Positions 35,655-44,819 of a DNA stretch of 64,000 nucleotides are shown here, piece after piece (position 1 is the stretch's first letter; each line of letters opens with the position of its first letter). The translations under genes and the position numbers were made by a program. This DNA comes from Acidobacteriota bacterium (GTDB taxonomy: Bacteria; Acidobacteriota; Terriglobia; UBA7540). The notes beneath the pieces were generated by a model, which worked only from the letters and a program-made list of their open reading frames with translations, searched no databases and had not been told where the DNA came from. Location: assembly GCA_021787735.1 (NCBI GenBank), contig JAJYLL010000004.1, positions 30,782 through 94,781 of the forward strand, given 5' to 3'.

Positions 35655-37046
35655 TCACCCTAGCAAGACGGTTTCGAGGTAGGTCGGAACTCTTGTGTCC
35701 CACCCCAGGCCTTCTACGATCTTGGACTGAAGTGACTCAGATGCATGGAGTTCCCCATGAGTAATGAAGGTTTTACTTGGAGCTAAAGTGAGCCTTTTAA
35801 GCCAGCCGAGAATCTCGCGATAGTCAGCATGGGCACTCAGGTTTTCAATGGTTTCTATATGGGCCACGACACGAATCTGCTGCCCGTGAATTTTTACTGT
35901 CTGTGCACCTGACTGGATGGCGTGCCCGCGGGTTCCGGGGGCCTGAAAACCCACAAAAAGGACAGTATTTCGATGATCAGGAAGGCATCGGACCAGGTGA
36001 TGTAGCACGCGCCCACCTGTTGCCATACCACTGGCCGAAATGATTACGGTCGGAAAGCGGCACTCATTCAGCGCCTTGGATTCATCCACCGAGCGGTCAA
36101 AATGCATGTTCGGCTGGGCAAAAAGCTTATGCCCTCCGGCTTCGTATTCATCGGTCTGCAGATTGTGGTCTTCATGGTGTCTTCGATAAAGGTCGGTAGC
36201 GTCGATCGCCATGGGGCTATCCACGTGTATGGGCACGTCGTGCATCTGATTCTGGCTGATCAATTGCCGGAACAGATAAAGCAGTTCCTGCGTTCGCCCG
36301 ATCGCGAACGACGGGATGATGACCGAGCCGCCCCGCGCAGCCGTGCTTTCGATAATGCTTGCCAGCCGCGCCCGGTAGTCATCCGTGACATGAAGGCGGT
36401 CTCCGTAAGTGGATTCGCACACAAGGTATTCCGCCGCATCCGGGATAGCCGGTTCCCGAATGATCAGTTGCGGAAACCGCCCCAGATCACCCGAGAAAAG
36501 AATTCTGACCGTCTTCCCTGCTTCCGTGATCGTCACTTCCACCATTCGAGCGCCCAGAATGTGCCCGGCGCGGAAGAATTTAACCTTAAAGCGAGGCGAA
36601 AGCTCCATCGGCGCAGTCTCATCGACCGCGTGGATCCGCTCTAACGCCTTGACGGCCTCATCGTAAGTGTAAAGGGGCAAGGCGGGTGCGTGTTTGCTGA
36701 ACCCTTTTTTGTTCGCGTACCGGGCGTCCTCTTCCTGGAGGTGGCCCGAGTCCGGCAGGACAAGCTGTGCCAGATCCGTCGTTGCGGCGGAAGCCAGGAT
36801 CTGACCTTGAAAGCCCTCCTTCACAAGCCGGGGAATGTATCCGATGTGATCCAGGTGGGCATGGGTCAGCACCACCCAGTGAATGCTGGAGGGTTCTATG
36901 GGTAAGGGGTTCCAGTTTCGCAGGCGCAGATCCTTATGTCCTTGGAACAGGCCGCAATCGACCATCAGCCGCTCGCCTGCTGCCTCCAGCAGGTATTTCG
37001 ATCCGGTAACAGTGCCGGTTGCTCCGAGAAAAGTTAACTTTGGCAT
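35655..37046 (-). CDS. Beta-CASP metallo-beta-lactamase RNA-processing exonuclease family
   Basis: Encodes 463 aa. The zinc-binding motif THAHLDHIGYIP (HxHxDH) near residue 60, the later FFRAGHILGARMVEVTI, SGDLGRF and the beta-CASP blocks (PSFAIGRTQELLYLF, ISASGMATGGRVLHHL, HAIQSGAQTVKIHGQ, LSAHADYREILGWL) identify the CPSF73/YSH1-like prokaryotic RNase family. Members cleave or trim RNA in the cytoplasm. The ATG overlaps the stop of the mutase gene by one base (TGATG), so the two are translationally coupled although their functions are unrelated. Length is normal. Confidence 0.93.
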   Translation of the reverse strand: MPKLTFLGATGTVTGSKYLLEAAGERLMVDCGLFQGHKDLRLRNWNPLPIEPSSIHWVVLTHAHLDHIGYIPRLVKEGFQGQILASAATTDLAQLVLPDSGHLQEEDARYANKKGFSKHAPALPLYTYDEAVKALERIHAVDETAPMELSPRFKVKFFRAGHILGARMVEVTITEAGKTVRILFSGDLGRFPQLIIREPAIPDAAEYLVCESTYGDRLHVTDDYRARLASIIESTAARGGSVIIPSFAIGRTQELLYLFRQLISQNQMHDVPIHVDSPMAIDATDLYRRHHEDHNLQTDEYEAGGHKLFAQPNMHFDRSVDESKALNECRFPTVIISASGMATGGRVLHHLVRCLPDHRNTVLFVGFQAPGTRGHAIQSGAQTVKIHGQQIRVVAHIETIENLSAHADYREILGWLKRLTLAPSKTFITHGELHASESLQSKIVEGLGWDTRVPTYLETVLLG

Positions 37047-38659
37047 CAGATTACCACCGCCTCCTTGTATTGGCCGAAAACACCACCTAATACGCTTGAA
37101 ATCTCCCCTACGGTCGCATAGGCTTTCACCGCTTCCAGTATGGGAGGCATCAGGTTCCGCTCGCTTTTCGCCGTGACTTCTATTTCCTGGAGGGCGGCAG
37201 CAACCCGCGCGCCGTCGCGAGCTTCGCGCAGTTCTTTCAAACGCGCTACCTGCTGCCGCTCGATCTCCGGATCAATCCGCAAGATCGGAATCTCCAGCCC
37301 GGCGTCTTTCTGGTAGCGGTTAACGCCCACAATCACCTGCGACCCGTTCTCGATCTTTGCCTGATATTCATAAGCAGCTTGCTGGATCTCTCGCTGCACG
37401 AACCCCTTTTCAATCGCCGCCAGCATTCCGCCCATGGCGTCGATTTTTTCAAGGTAGGTTTCGGCCACCTGCTGAAGGTGGTTGGTCAGTTTCTCGATAG
37501 TGTAAGACCCCGCCACCGGGTCAACCGTGTTCGTGACCCCGCTCTCGTAGGCGATAATCTGCTGGGTCCGAAGCGCAAGCAGGGCCGACTCCTCCGTTGG
37601 CAACGCCAGCGCTTCGTCGCGCGAATTTGAGTGGAGTGACTGAGTCCCGCCAAGCACAGACGCAAGGGCCTGCAAAGCTACGCGCACTATGTTCGTGTCC
37701 GGTTGCTGGGCCGTAAGCGTGGAACCCGCCGTCTGCGTATGAAAGCGGAACGTCCACGAACGCGGGTTCTGCGCCTTGAAATGCCTGCGCATGATGCCCG
37801 CCCACATCCGGCGAGCGGCGCGAAACTTGGCGATTTCCTCCAGAAAGTTATTGTGGGCATTCAGGAAAAACGAAACCCTTGGCGCAATTTCATCTGCGTC
37901 GAGCCCCCGCTCGATTGCCGTTTCAAGGTAAGCAATGCCGTTGCCAAGTGTAAATGCAATTTCCTGAGCTGCTGTCGCTCCTGCCTCGCGTATGTGATAA
38001 CCGCTCACTGAGATCGTATTCCATTCGGGCGCCCTGTTACGGCAAAAGGCAAAGATGTCCGTCACCAGCCGCATTGCCGGCCTGGGCGGATAAATGTAGG
38101 TTCCTCGCGCGATGTATTCCTTTAGGATGTCGTTCTGGACTGTCCCTGCAAGGCGTCTGAGGTCCGCGCCCTGTTTCTCCGCCGCGGCAAAGTAGAGCGC
38201 AAGCAGGATGGGTGCCGTAGCATTGATAGTCATGGAAGTTGAAACCCGATCAAGCGGTATCCCGTCAAACAGCACTTCCATATCTTCAAGCGAGTCAATC
38301 GCAACTCCGACGCGTCCGACTTCGCCCTGAGCCAGCGGATGGTCAGAGTCGAGGCCAACTTGCGTGGGAAGATCGAACGCCACAGAGAGTCCTGTCGTCC
38401 CTTTAGAAAGCAGATACCGGTAGCGCTGATTAGACTCCCGAGCCAAGCCGAAGCCCGCATACTGGCGCATGGTCCAGAGGCGGCTGCGGTATTGACCGGG
38501 GTAAATGCCCCGCGTGTAGGGGTATTCGCCCGGGCGGCACAGCTCCTGCTTTGGATCCCAGCCGGCAAGGTCCTCAGGAGTATCAAACAATCGCTCGGGA
38601 GGGTCCGCGGGGCCGAGGTGTAAGCCGGGCTTGTTTCGACGGGCGTCAGAATCCTTCAT
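37046..38659 (-). CDS. Methylmalonyl-CoA mutase-type acyl-CoA mutase, large (catalytic) subunit
   Basis: Encodes 537 aa, the catalytic half without a cobalamin-binding domain. Motifs [62 protein letters not shown] and [21 protein letters not shown] match acyl-CoA mutase large subunits. The Tyr of RQYAGF, which in methylmalonyl-CoA mutase contacts the substrate, is kept, favouring a methylmalonyl-CoA-like substrate over 2-hydroxyisobutyryl-CoA. A separate cobalamin-binding small subunit and the MeaB chaperone are expected but are not in this window. The reaction interconverts methylmalonyl- and succinyl-CoA, linking propionate metabolism to the TCA cycle. Confidence 0.92.
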   Translation of the reverse strand: MKDSDARRNKPGLHLGPADPPERLFDTPEDLAGWDPKQELCRPGEYPYTRGIYPGQYRSRLWTMRQYAGFGLARESNQRYRYLLSKGTTGLSVAFDLPTQVGLDSDHPLAQGEVGRVGVAIDSLEDMEVLFDGIPLDRVSTSMTINATAPILLALYFAAAEKQGADLRRLAGTVQNDILKEYIARGTYIYPPRPAMRLVTDIFAFCRNRAPEWNTISVSGYHIREAGATAAQEIAFTLGNGIAYLETAIERGLDADEIAPRVSFFLNAHNNFLEEIAKFRAARRMWAGIMRRHFKAQNPRSWTFRFHTQTAGSTLTAQQPDTNIVRVALQALASVLGGTQSLHSNSRDEALALPTEESALLALRTQQIIAYESGVTNTVDPVAGSYTIEKLTNHLQQVAETYLEKIDAMGGMLAAIEKGFVQREIQQAAYEYQAKIENGSQVIVGVNRYQKDAGLEIPILRIDPEIERQQVARLKELREARDGARVAAALQEIEVTAKSERNLMPPILEAVKAYATVGEISSVLGGVFGQYKEAVVI

Positions 38660-38724
38660 AGGGGCGAACCAAGGTCCTTACGCCCGCGAGCCTGATGTCG
38701 GTCTCAGGGGCCCGGACAGAGAGA

Positions 38725-38982
38725 TCAACGAACACTGCGGGCTTTCACGAAGGTATAAAGGCAAAAGATAAACAGCACAAAACTGAAAGCCACACTGACA
38801 ATCACCATCGCGAAGTTCAACGTGCTCTGTTCGGGCATCTTTTGATACTCCTGCCAGAGCTTTAATGAAACCGACGCCATGCCGATGGTCAGAAACAGAA
38901 ACACCACACCAATCAATACATGAAACATTTGCACCGCCCGGCGAAACAGGCGGCCCAGAAAGGATTTCGAGTTTGCTAGCAT
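38725..38982 (-). CDS. Small two-helix membrane protein
   Basis: Encodes 85 aa from ATG 38982. Two membrane helices are evident, residues about 19-40 (MFHVLIGVVFLFLTIGMASVSL) and 57-79 (FAMVIVSVAFSFVLFIFCLYTF), joined by a short polar loop, with a basic N-terminus. No known family is recognised. It lies 65 nt upstream of the mutase gene on the same strand and is divergent from the 39144 gene. Confidence 0.65.
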   Translation of the reverse strand: MLANSKSFLGRLFRRAVQMFHVLIGVVFLFLTIGMASVSLKLWQEYQKMPEQSTLNFAMVIVSVAFSFVLFIFCLYTFVKARSVR

Positions 38983-39074
38983 GGTCGCAGCGGCCTCTGG
39001 TTACAAGAGAAATCCAGTATTCGATGGTAAAACCAAGCGCTTCCGGCGTCAATCTCCGCGTGTGCTCTGCTGCC

Positions 39075-39104
39075 TTGACACCGCTTCAAGCCGCCCCCTA
39101 GAAT
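39075..39104 (+). promoter_or_regulatory. Strong sigma-70-type promoter
   Basis: TTGACA (39075-39080), 18-nt spacer, TAGAAT (39099-39104). The predicted transcript start is about 33 nt before the TTG start codon at 39144. This is one of the best promoter matches in the window. Confidence 0.6.
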
Positions 39105-39143
39105 GCAGTCAGAAGCATAATCCGGATCTAGAAGGGTGCTTTT

Positions 39144-39443
39144 TTGGAGATCGACGACAATTTCAAACACCTGATCAAAGAACTCGGTCAGGCCATCAAT
39201 GAATCTCTAGCCGATTCCGAGAATATTTCCAACGTCATGGGCCGCATCCGGACCGCGGGATACGACCTCTTCCTGGTCCTGGAAGTCACCATCGGCTTTA
39301 ACAAAAAGGATGATGCCAGGATGGTCCAAAGCCAGCACATTTCTCCTGAAACTGCAGCAGACAAGCCGGAATTTCTCCTGACCACTGAGGACGCGCAGTT
39401 CCTCCGGTCCCTCAGGATTGTAGTTGACAAAGAGAACAAATAG
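39144..39443 (+). CDS. Conserved hypothetical protein, 99 aa
   Basis: Starts at TTG 39144 with AGAAGGG about 8 nt upstream. The protein is acidic and soluble: an N-terminal helix (FKHLIKELGQAINESLADSE) then a strand-rich middle (GYDLFLVLEVTIGFNKK) and a C-terminal LLTTEDAQFLRSLRIVVD. I recall similar short proteins in acidobacterial genomes but know no function. The good promoter upstream supports it being expressed. Confidence 0.68.
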   Translation: MEIDDNFKHLIKELGQAINESLADSENISNVMGRIRTAGYDLFLVLEVTIGFNKKDDARMVQSQHISPETAADKPEFLLTTEDAQFLRSLRIVVDKENK

Positions 39444-39572
39444 GCTGCTCCCGCATTTCTCTTCAGCCCTTTCAGGAACAATCTTTTCCGCCTTCGGCGC
39501 AGGGCTACCCGCGCCAGCGTCACCTTTACCAGGAGCTTGACAACCCACGGAACACACGCCTACGATTCGCTT

Positions 39573-40400
39573 ATGGAGTCCCGATCGGTGCGTTCTCCGG
39601 CCGTGGCGGGCCGATTTTATCCGCACAAGCCCGACGTTCTTCTGCGCGAGTTGGACGAATATCTGCAACCCGCGTCACCTGATGAACATGCAATCGATTC
39701 CGCAATCGGTTGCGTTGTTCCCCATGCAGGGTACATGTATTCCGGGCATGTTGCCGGAGCCGTTTACCGTTTGCTGCCGCAGCGTAAGCGCTATGTCGTC
39801 ATGGGGCCGAACCACTGGGGCCGAGGATCGGCACTCGCCATAATGTCCGAAGGCACCTGGGACACCCCGCTTGGCCAGGTACCACTCGACCGCGAACTGG
39901 CCAACGAGATCCGAGAAGGATGTCCCTTGCTCGCTGAAGATGCCGGGGCCCACGCCAGCGAACACTCTCTTGAAGTCCAGATTCCCTTCCTGCAGCGTTC
40001 AGCGGGCCAGTTTAGCTTTGCACCGATTGCAATCGCATTGGCGGATTACCCTAACCTTGAAAAGCTGGGCCATGCCATCGCAAGCGCAGCCAAGCGATCA
40101 GCAGAGCCGGTCCTGATTGTCGCCTCGAGTGATATGAACCACTACGAACCGGATGGCATTACCCGCGAAAAGGATGACAAGGCCATTGCGGAAATTCTCC
40201 GGCTGGATCCCCTGGGACTCCTGGAGGTTATTCGCGACGGGGACATTTCCATGTGCGGCTTTGCCCCAACGGTTGCCATGCTGGTGGCTGCAAAGGAACT
40301 CGGCGCCCGCGAGGCACGTCTGATCAAACACGCAACCTCAGCCGACACCGGTGGAGACAGGGATTCAGTGGTGGGCTATGCGGGAATTATTGTCTCGTAG
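39573..40400 (+). CDS. amrB: AmmeMemoRadiSam system protein B (MEMO1 family)
   Basis: Encodes 275 aa from ATG 39573, since homologues begin close to RSPAVAGRFYP; a TTG at 39537 has AGGAG too close to it. MEMO-family motifs are clear: VVPHAGYMYSGHVAGAVY, VVMGPNHWGRGSALAIM, EHSLEVQIPFLQ and VASSDMNHYEP, which in the non-haem iron dioxygenase fold carry the metal-binding His and Asp. In the AmmeMemoRadiSam system this protein sits beside an AMMECR1 protein and a radical SAM enzyme; neither is found here, so it stands alone. Biochemical role not settled. Confidence 0.88.
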   Translation: MESRSVRSPAVAGRFYPHKPDVLLRELDEYLQPASPDEHAIDSAIGCVVPHAGYMYSGHVAGAVYRLLPQRKRYVVMGPNHWGRGSALAIMSEGTWDTPLGQVPLDRELANEIREGCPLLAEDAGAHASEHSLEVQIPFLQRSAGQFSFAPIAIALADYPNLEKLGHAIASAAKRSAEPVLIVASSDMNHYEPDGITREKDDKAIAEILRLDPLGLLEVIRDGDISMCGFAPTVAMLVAAKELGAREARLIKHATSADTGGDRDSVVGYAGIIVS

Positions 40401-40445
40401 TCCTACCGCAGGTTCTTTACCAACTTCCTTCAGCTTTCAAACCTC

Positions 40446-42356
40446 TTATCGGTGCTGCGGGCCACCAGAGCTTCCACCACGCGGGGCTCCGCCCATGCCG
40501 CCGCCCATTCCTCCACCACCACCCGAACCTCCACTACGCATTCCACCACCCATTTGTCCGGAGGATTGGCCCATACTCCGGCCACCGCCGAATCCACCCT
40601 CTGATGAGCGTGAGGATGAACCTTGATTCATGTGCTGCTGAGACATACCGGACTGCCGGTTCACCTGCCGCATCTCTCTGCGCATTCGGACATTTTCAAT
40701 CCTCTGTTCCTTTATCAGCATTCTTTCCTGGCGGAAATCCGGCATGCGCATCGCTGGCGCGGCAGGATGTGCAGACGGCATCATTGAACTTGAATGGTGA
40801 ACTGCCTGAGCGTTTGTACCAAGACTCGAGATAGGAAACTCAGTCAAGCGATTCCCATGTGAAACTCCCCGCCCTCCCAGCAACATGTCGTTATTGAGGG
40901 GTGGGCGGGACGTGGTCGAAACCGAGCCGTGCAACCCGGTCCCCATACCTGCACGATTCGGCTGGAAGGCCGGTCCAGTTCCGTTCACAAAGCGGTGAGT
41001 ATCCTGGTCAAAGACCGCAGGCGCATGAGGCTGCATATCCCATGCTCCGCTGACTGTTCCCGTTGCGAAGATTCTCGTGGGTGCGACTGTTCCGTGACGA
41101 ACCCGGAGGCCACCTCGGGCAGTCGACGTCGCTATTTGAGGGGAACCCTCAATGGCAGGGCCCGCCAATGTTAGATTTCGTGTAAGAGGGAGCGTCGGAG
41201 AACCGACTGCACGCCCCTGAAAGGGATGGACTCTGAGCAAGTCACTTGGAGAAATCGCCCTACCACCCTGGAACGTACTATTGCTGACGGCAACGGAGCA
41301 ATTCTGCCCCGCGGGGCAATGGTACGTACCCGTGTAGGTTCGAGGAGTCCAACTAACCCAACCGGGACCCTGGTACCATGAGACCAACGCCGGCGCCCAA
41401 TATGTGAAATTACCCGGCAGCCAGCACCAGCCAATGTCAGCGGGATAAATCCAACTGCCATAGTGGAAAGGCAGCCAGCCCCACGGAAAGCCGGAAATCC
41501 AGGTGTAGCCTAACCCCGGATACCAGGACCAACGCCCGATTGAATACGGGACCCAGTCAGCCCCCAGCATCGGAGACCAGCAACTGCCGAATCCCGGCAA
41601 ATAATTCCATGCCCCATAAAAGGCGAGGTCATTCCATCCGTAAAGTGAATTGCCGGAATACCGCAAGCCGGCCCGTCCGTTGCTGACGACCGTTTCCGTC
41701 TGTTGGCGTTTGTTCACCCACTGGTCCCAGGCATCTTCTGTAATTCCGGACGTAACCCGGAAAGGCTCTGCGCTCCCTGGGGTCAGATCAAGGACCTGAT
41801 TCTTCGAAATGGTTCCGCTGCCGGAAGGCCCCTGTACGCGGACATCACCATTGAAGACCTCCACCCGCTGACCACTCTGGTTGAGATCCACCCGGAACAT
41901 CGATTTGGACGACGCGTCAAAAGTGGAGCCTGCCGCGCTGACCTGGTACACGTCACCCTCTTTCGGAGCGACGGCGAAAGTAGCGTACCCCTGCGCAAGA
42001 GTCAGGTGATTAATCTTGTTTCCCTCAGGAGAGAGCGAAAGGTTGGTAAAATCCAGTTCGCTTGACTGGCCCAGACGTGCTGTCGAGCCATTCTCAAACT
42101 CGACTTCCGCAAAGCTGTTGGAATCCGTCGCGATCTTAAAACCCTGCTGGATGGGCGTGTTGACAAACACTTTCGCCCACTGGCCAGCATCAGGCCGATA
42201 CATTGTAACGGTGCCCTCCACAAAACTGAGACGAACGATGCGGACTTGGGAATTGGATTGAGCCCCTGTGCGGGCAGGAATCAGAGTTGCTGTTATGAAT
42301 ACGGCAGCGACAAAAAGTAGCAGCCTGTAGCCCCTGGGCGACCGATTACTTTTCAT
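40446..42356 (-). CDS. Secreted FecR-domain (DUF6600-like) protein with Gly-rich tail
   Basis: Start set at ATG 42356, preceded by AGGAGG at the right distance; the open frame reaches 42377. Encodes 636 aa. A signal peptide (YRLLLFVAAVFITATLIPARTGA) leads into a FecR-type domain (VRIVRLSFVEGTVTMYRPDA, FAEVEFENGSTARLGQSSEL). A Trp/Tyr-rich segment follows at about residues 240-340, with repeated GW, WYPGLGYTW and PADIGWCWLPG units. The last 120 residues are basic then glycine-rich (GGGGGMGGGMGG), typical of surface-exposed low-complexity tails. Probably an envelope or surface protein; function unknown. It is convergent with the MEMO gene, 46 nt apart. Confidence 0.82.
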   Translation of the reverse strand: MKSNRSPRGYRLLLFVAAVFITATLIPARTGAQSNSQVRIVRLSFVEGTVTMYRPDAGQWAKVFVNTPIQQGFKIATDSNSFAEVEFENGSTARLGQSSELDFTNLSLSPEGNKINHLTLAQGYATFAVAPKEGDVYQVSAAGSTFDASSKSMFRVDLNQSGQRVEVFNGDVRVQGPSGSGTISKNQVLDLTPGSAEPFRVTSGITEDAWDQWVNKRQQTETVVSNGRAGLRYSGNSLYGWNDLAFYGAWNYLPGFGSCWSPMLGADWVPYSIGRWSWYPGLGYTWISGFPWGWLPFHYGSWIYPADIGWCWLPGNFTYWAPALVSWYQGPGWVSWTPRTYTGTYHCPAGQNCSVAVSNSTFQGGRAISPSDLLRVHPFQGRAVGSPTLPLTRNLTLAGPAIEGSPQIATSTARGGLRVRHGTVAPTRIFATGTVSGAWDMQPHAPAVFDQDTHRFVNGTGPAFQPNRAGMGTGLHGSVSTTSRPPLNNDMLLGGRGVSHGNRLTEFPISSLGTNAQAVHHSSSMMPSAHPAAPAMRMPDFRQERMLIKEQRIENVRMRREMRQVNRQSGMSQQHMNQGSSSRSSEGGFGGGRSMGQSSGQMGGGMRSGGSGGGGGMGGGMGGAPRGGSSGGPQHR

Positions 42357-42451
42357 GGTACACCTCCTGGCTGGCATAGCAAACCCTACCCCTATGATAC
42401 ATCAGCCCAAGAAAGGTTTCGCTTGAAAACAAGAGCGCTTCAAGGGAGGTA

Positions 42452-43180
42452 TTAATCGCGGCGCCGGTCCGACCTGCGAGAGCCCTCATTATCTTGAATG
42501 CGCCGTAGGATATCTGCGGCGCGGACTTGTGCGATGTGAAGATACTGCGAGTCGCCCGCGATCTTTTTCAGGATGGGAACCATCAACTGCGGGTCAACCA
42601 GTGCCTTATTATTGAGGTCAATTTCAACTTGCGTTAGAGCCGCAGGAAGCCCCAGCACATCGTATCGGGAGGAATACTCCAGTACACCAATGTGCTGCTC
42701 AACATCGGCAATGCCATCAAGAAGGCTCAGAAGTTCCTCCGCTCGCTTGTTCCGTGTATAGTTGAATTGCACCTTGTCTTCCTCGGTGCCGTGGCGATAA
42801 ACGAAGGTCTTAAGGCCCATGTTGGCGACTTTCTTCCTGCTTTCAAGCCGAAGGGACCTAAAGTCGCCAAGTTCAGCCGCCATCTGAAAAAGAACCCGAG
42901 TGGTTTCGGGTGTCAGCTTCAGGGGACGTAGTTTGGGAGATTCGTCAAGCTGACGCCCGTCATAAGTGCCATCGCCGTTCGTGCTTACAGTTAGCGATTG
43001 GTACTCTGGCGCGCTACCCTTCATCACTTTGGTGTAAGTGAGGGTGGGCACGTCCCCCGCTTGCTGGGCGGATAAGGCCAGTAGCGGAAAGGCTGCCAGA
43101 ACCACCAGGCCGGTGCTCAACAAAAGAATCACCCGGCCCACCATAGTTTGACAAAGCGTTAAGATTGACGCCTGCTTCAT
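42452..43180 (-). CDS. Secreted hypothetical protein
   Basis: Encodes 242 aa. A hydrophobic N-terminal segment (residues 17-38, VILLLSTGLVVLAAFPLLALSA) is a signal peptide or anchor. The mature part has mixed strands and helices (LTYTKVMKGSAPEYQSLTVS, FVYRHGTEEDKVQFNYTRN) and ends with a helical HEAT-like stretch (DPQLMVPILKKIAGDSQYL). No known domain is recognised. It precedes the FecR-domain gene by 95 nt on the same strand and may be cotranscribed with it. Confidence 0.7.
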   Translation of the reverse strand: MKQASILTLCQTMVGRVILLLSTGLVVLAAFPLLALSAQQAGDVPTLTYTKVMKGSAPEYQSLTVSTNGDGTYDGRQLDESPKLRPLKLTPETTRVLFQMAAELGDFRSLRLESRKKVANMGLKTFVYRHGTEEDKVQFNYTRNKRAEELLSLLDGIADVEQHIGVLEYSSRYDVLGLPAALTQVEIDLNNKALVDPQLMVPILKKIAGDSQYLHIAQVRAADILRRIQDNEGSRRSDRRRD

Positions 43181-43345
43181 AGTAACAACAGCAAATGGTG
43201 AAGAACGCTTCTCGCGTCAGCCCTTCGCTACCCTGCAAAGGATTGCCTCAACCAGGCAAAGTCTCCGCTCCACTGAGGACAATACTTCACATTGTGGCCG
43301 TGGGTAGCCCCCATACGGAGCCGACGCCGAACGGATTACCAACTT

Positions 43346-44104
43346 TCAGCTTCCTTGCTGAGCCAGCGACTGAAGTTCCGCGTCCTCGATGTCGAAGTTC
43401 GCGTAGACGTGTTGAACGTCCTCGTGCTCATCAAGCTCGTCCATCAGACGAAGCACCTGGTCCGCCGGCTTCCCGGAAACCTTTACCTGGGTTTGCGGCA
43501 CCATGGAAAGTTCGGCTACCGATGGTGTGATGCCTGCCTTGCTGAGGACCTCAACAACCTGCTGGAAACTTTCAACCGGACAGAATATTTCCCAGTTGTC
43601 GCCGTCTTCACGCATGTCATCGGCCCCGGCGTCGGTAACCAGTTCCAGCAAAGCGTCTTCATTGGCCTTGGCCTTCTCCACCACAATGTAACCACGCTTG
43701 CTGAAAATCCATGTCACGCAGCCTGTCTCACCGAGGTTCCCCCCATGCTTGGAGAGGATATGCCGAATCTCAGCAAGTGTCCGGTTGCGATTGTCGGTGG
43801 CGACCTCCAGGATCAGCGCAACACCGCTTGGCCCGTACCCTTCGTAAACGATTTCTTCGTACTGAACTCCAGGAAGCTCGCCAGTACCCCGCTGAACAGC
43901 CCGCTTGATGTTTTCCGCAGGCATGTTCACAGCCTTGGCTTCGGCAATCGCGCTCCGCAGACGCGGATTTGAATCAGAGTCGCCGCCTCCGATGCGAGCG
44001 GCTACAGCAATTTCCTTGATGAGCTTGGTGAAAAGCTTGCCGCGCTTGGCATCCGCTGCGCCCTTCTTATGTTTGATCGTTGCCCATTTTGAGTGGCCCG
44101 ACAT
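43346..44104 (-). CDS. yebC: YebC/PmpR family regulatory protein
   Basis: Encodes 252 aa from ATG 44104; the open frame extends to 44158 but the family start MSGHSKWATIKHKKGAAD fixes the codon, with GAAGAAGAG upstream. Family blocks include KLIKEIAVAARIGGGDSDSNPRL, NMPAENIKRAVQRGTGE, VYEGYGPSGVALILE and LGETGCVTWIFSKRG. YebC-type proteins act as transcriptional regulators or, for one branch, as helpers for translating polyproline stretches; which applies here is not clear. Length is normal. Confidence 0.95.
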   Translation of the reverse strand: MSGHSKWATIKHKKGAADAKRGKLFTKLIKEIAVAARIGGGDSDSNPRLRSAIAEAKAVNMPAENIKRAVQRGTGELPGVQYEEIVYEGYGPSGVALILEVATDNRNRTLAEIRHILSKHGGNLGETGCVTWIFSKRGYIVVEKAKANEDALLELVTDAGADDMREDGDNWEIFCPVESFQQVVEVLSKAGITPSVAELSMVPQTQVKVSGKPADQVLRLMDELDEHEDVQHVYANFDIEDAELQSLAQQGS

Positions 44105-44313
44105 ATAACTCTTCTTCCCCTGTGCAGCCGGTGCCAGCGCGAAACTACATGATCGCAACTGGCAAAAGGCTATAAAAGTTTTTTATTTTCAACCTCGAAA
44201 ATCTTAGCACAATGTTTGCTTTCAAGCCACGGGGAGTGCTCATGCCAAGCGGCGCCTCAAATTGCTGCCGGTCGACCGCGACTTGCCCCCCGGATAAGCA
44301 TCAAGATCCGCGT

Positions 44314-44697
44314 CTACTGCGCGGCTTCCTGCATGATAGCGGAAATGGCTTCTTCCACTTCCCGGGCGACCGATTCCAGGCCGGCAGGCCCGAACAGGGC
44401 CAGCATGGCCGTGGGTTTAATCGTCGCGATGACAACCTCGTCGCCCTCCCGGTAGACCGAGATGCGGCACGGAAGCGCAGTCGAGATCTCCGTATTCGTC
44501 TCCAGAACTTTCTTCGCCTGGTGGGGATTGCAAACCTCAAAAATCAGGCACTCGCGATCAAACTCAACTCCCTTCTCCTTCATTTTTGCTTTCAAGTCGT
44601 GAGTACCCATCACCCCAAACTTGTGCTTTTGCGCAGCGGCTTCCAGATCGCGCGCAACATCACTTATCGCCTTCCTGGTTTTCACTTGATAAAGCAT
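44314..44697 (-). CDS. DUF302 domain protein
   Basis: Encodes 127 aa from ATG 44697 with GTGAGGA just upstream (GTG 44706 is an alternative). DUF302 features are seen: HKFGVMGTHDLKAKMKEKG, LIFEVCNPHQAKKVLE, ISTALPCRISVYREGDEVVIAT and a C-terminal helix VAREVEEAISAIMQEA. The domain occurs in small proteins of unknown function, some linked to sulfur metabolism. No informative neighbours. Confidence 0.85.
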   Translation of the reverse strand: MLYQVKTRKAISDVARDLEAAAQKHKFGVMGTHDLKAKMKEKGVEFDRECLIFEVCNPHQAKKVLETNTEISTALPCRISVYREGDEVVIATIKPTAMLALFGPAGLESVAREVEEAISAIMQEAAQ

Positions 44698-44819
44698 ATT
44701 CCTCACCTGTCTTTCACTGTTTCAGAGTTTCCCGGCGCGATCATTGAATGGTCTCTTCGGGGATTTCTGTATTCTACCTTTTCGGCCTCGCAACACTGAC
44801 AATAGGCCGACCAGAGCGC

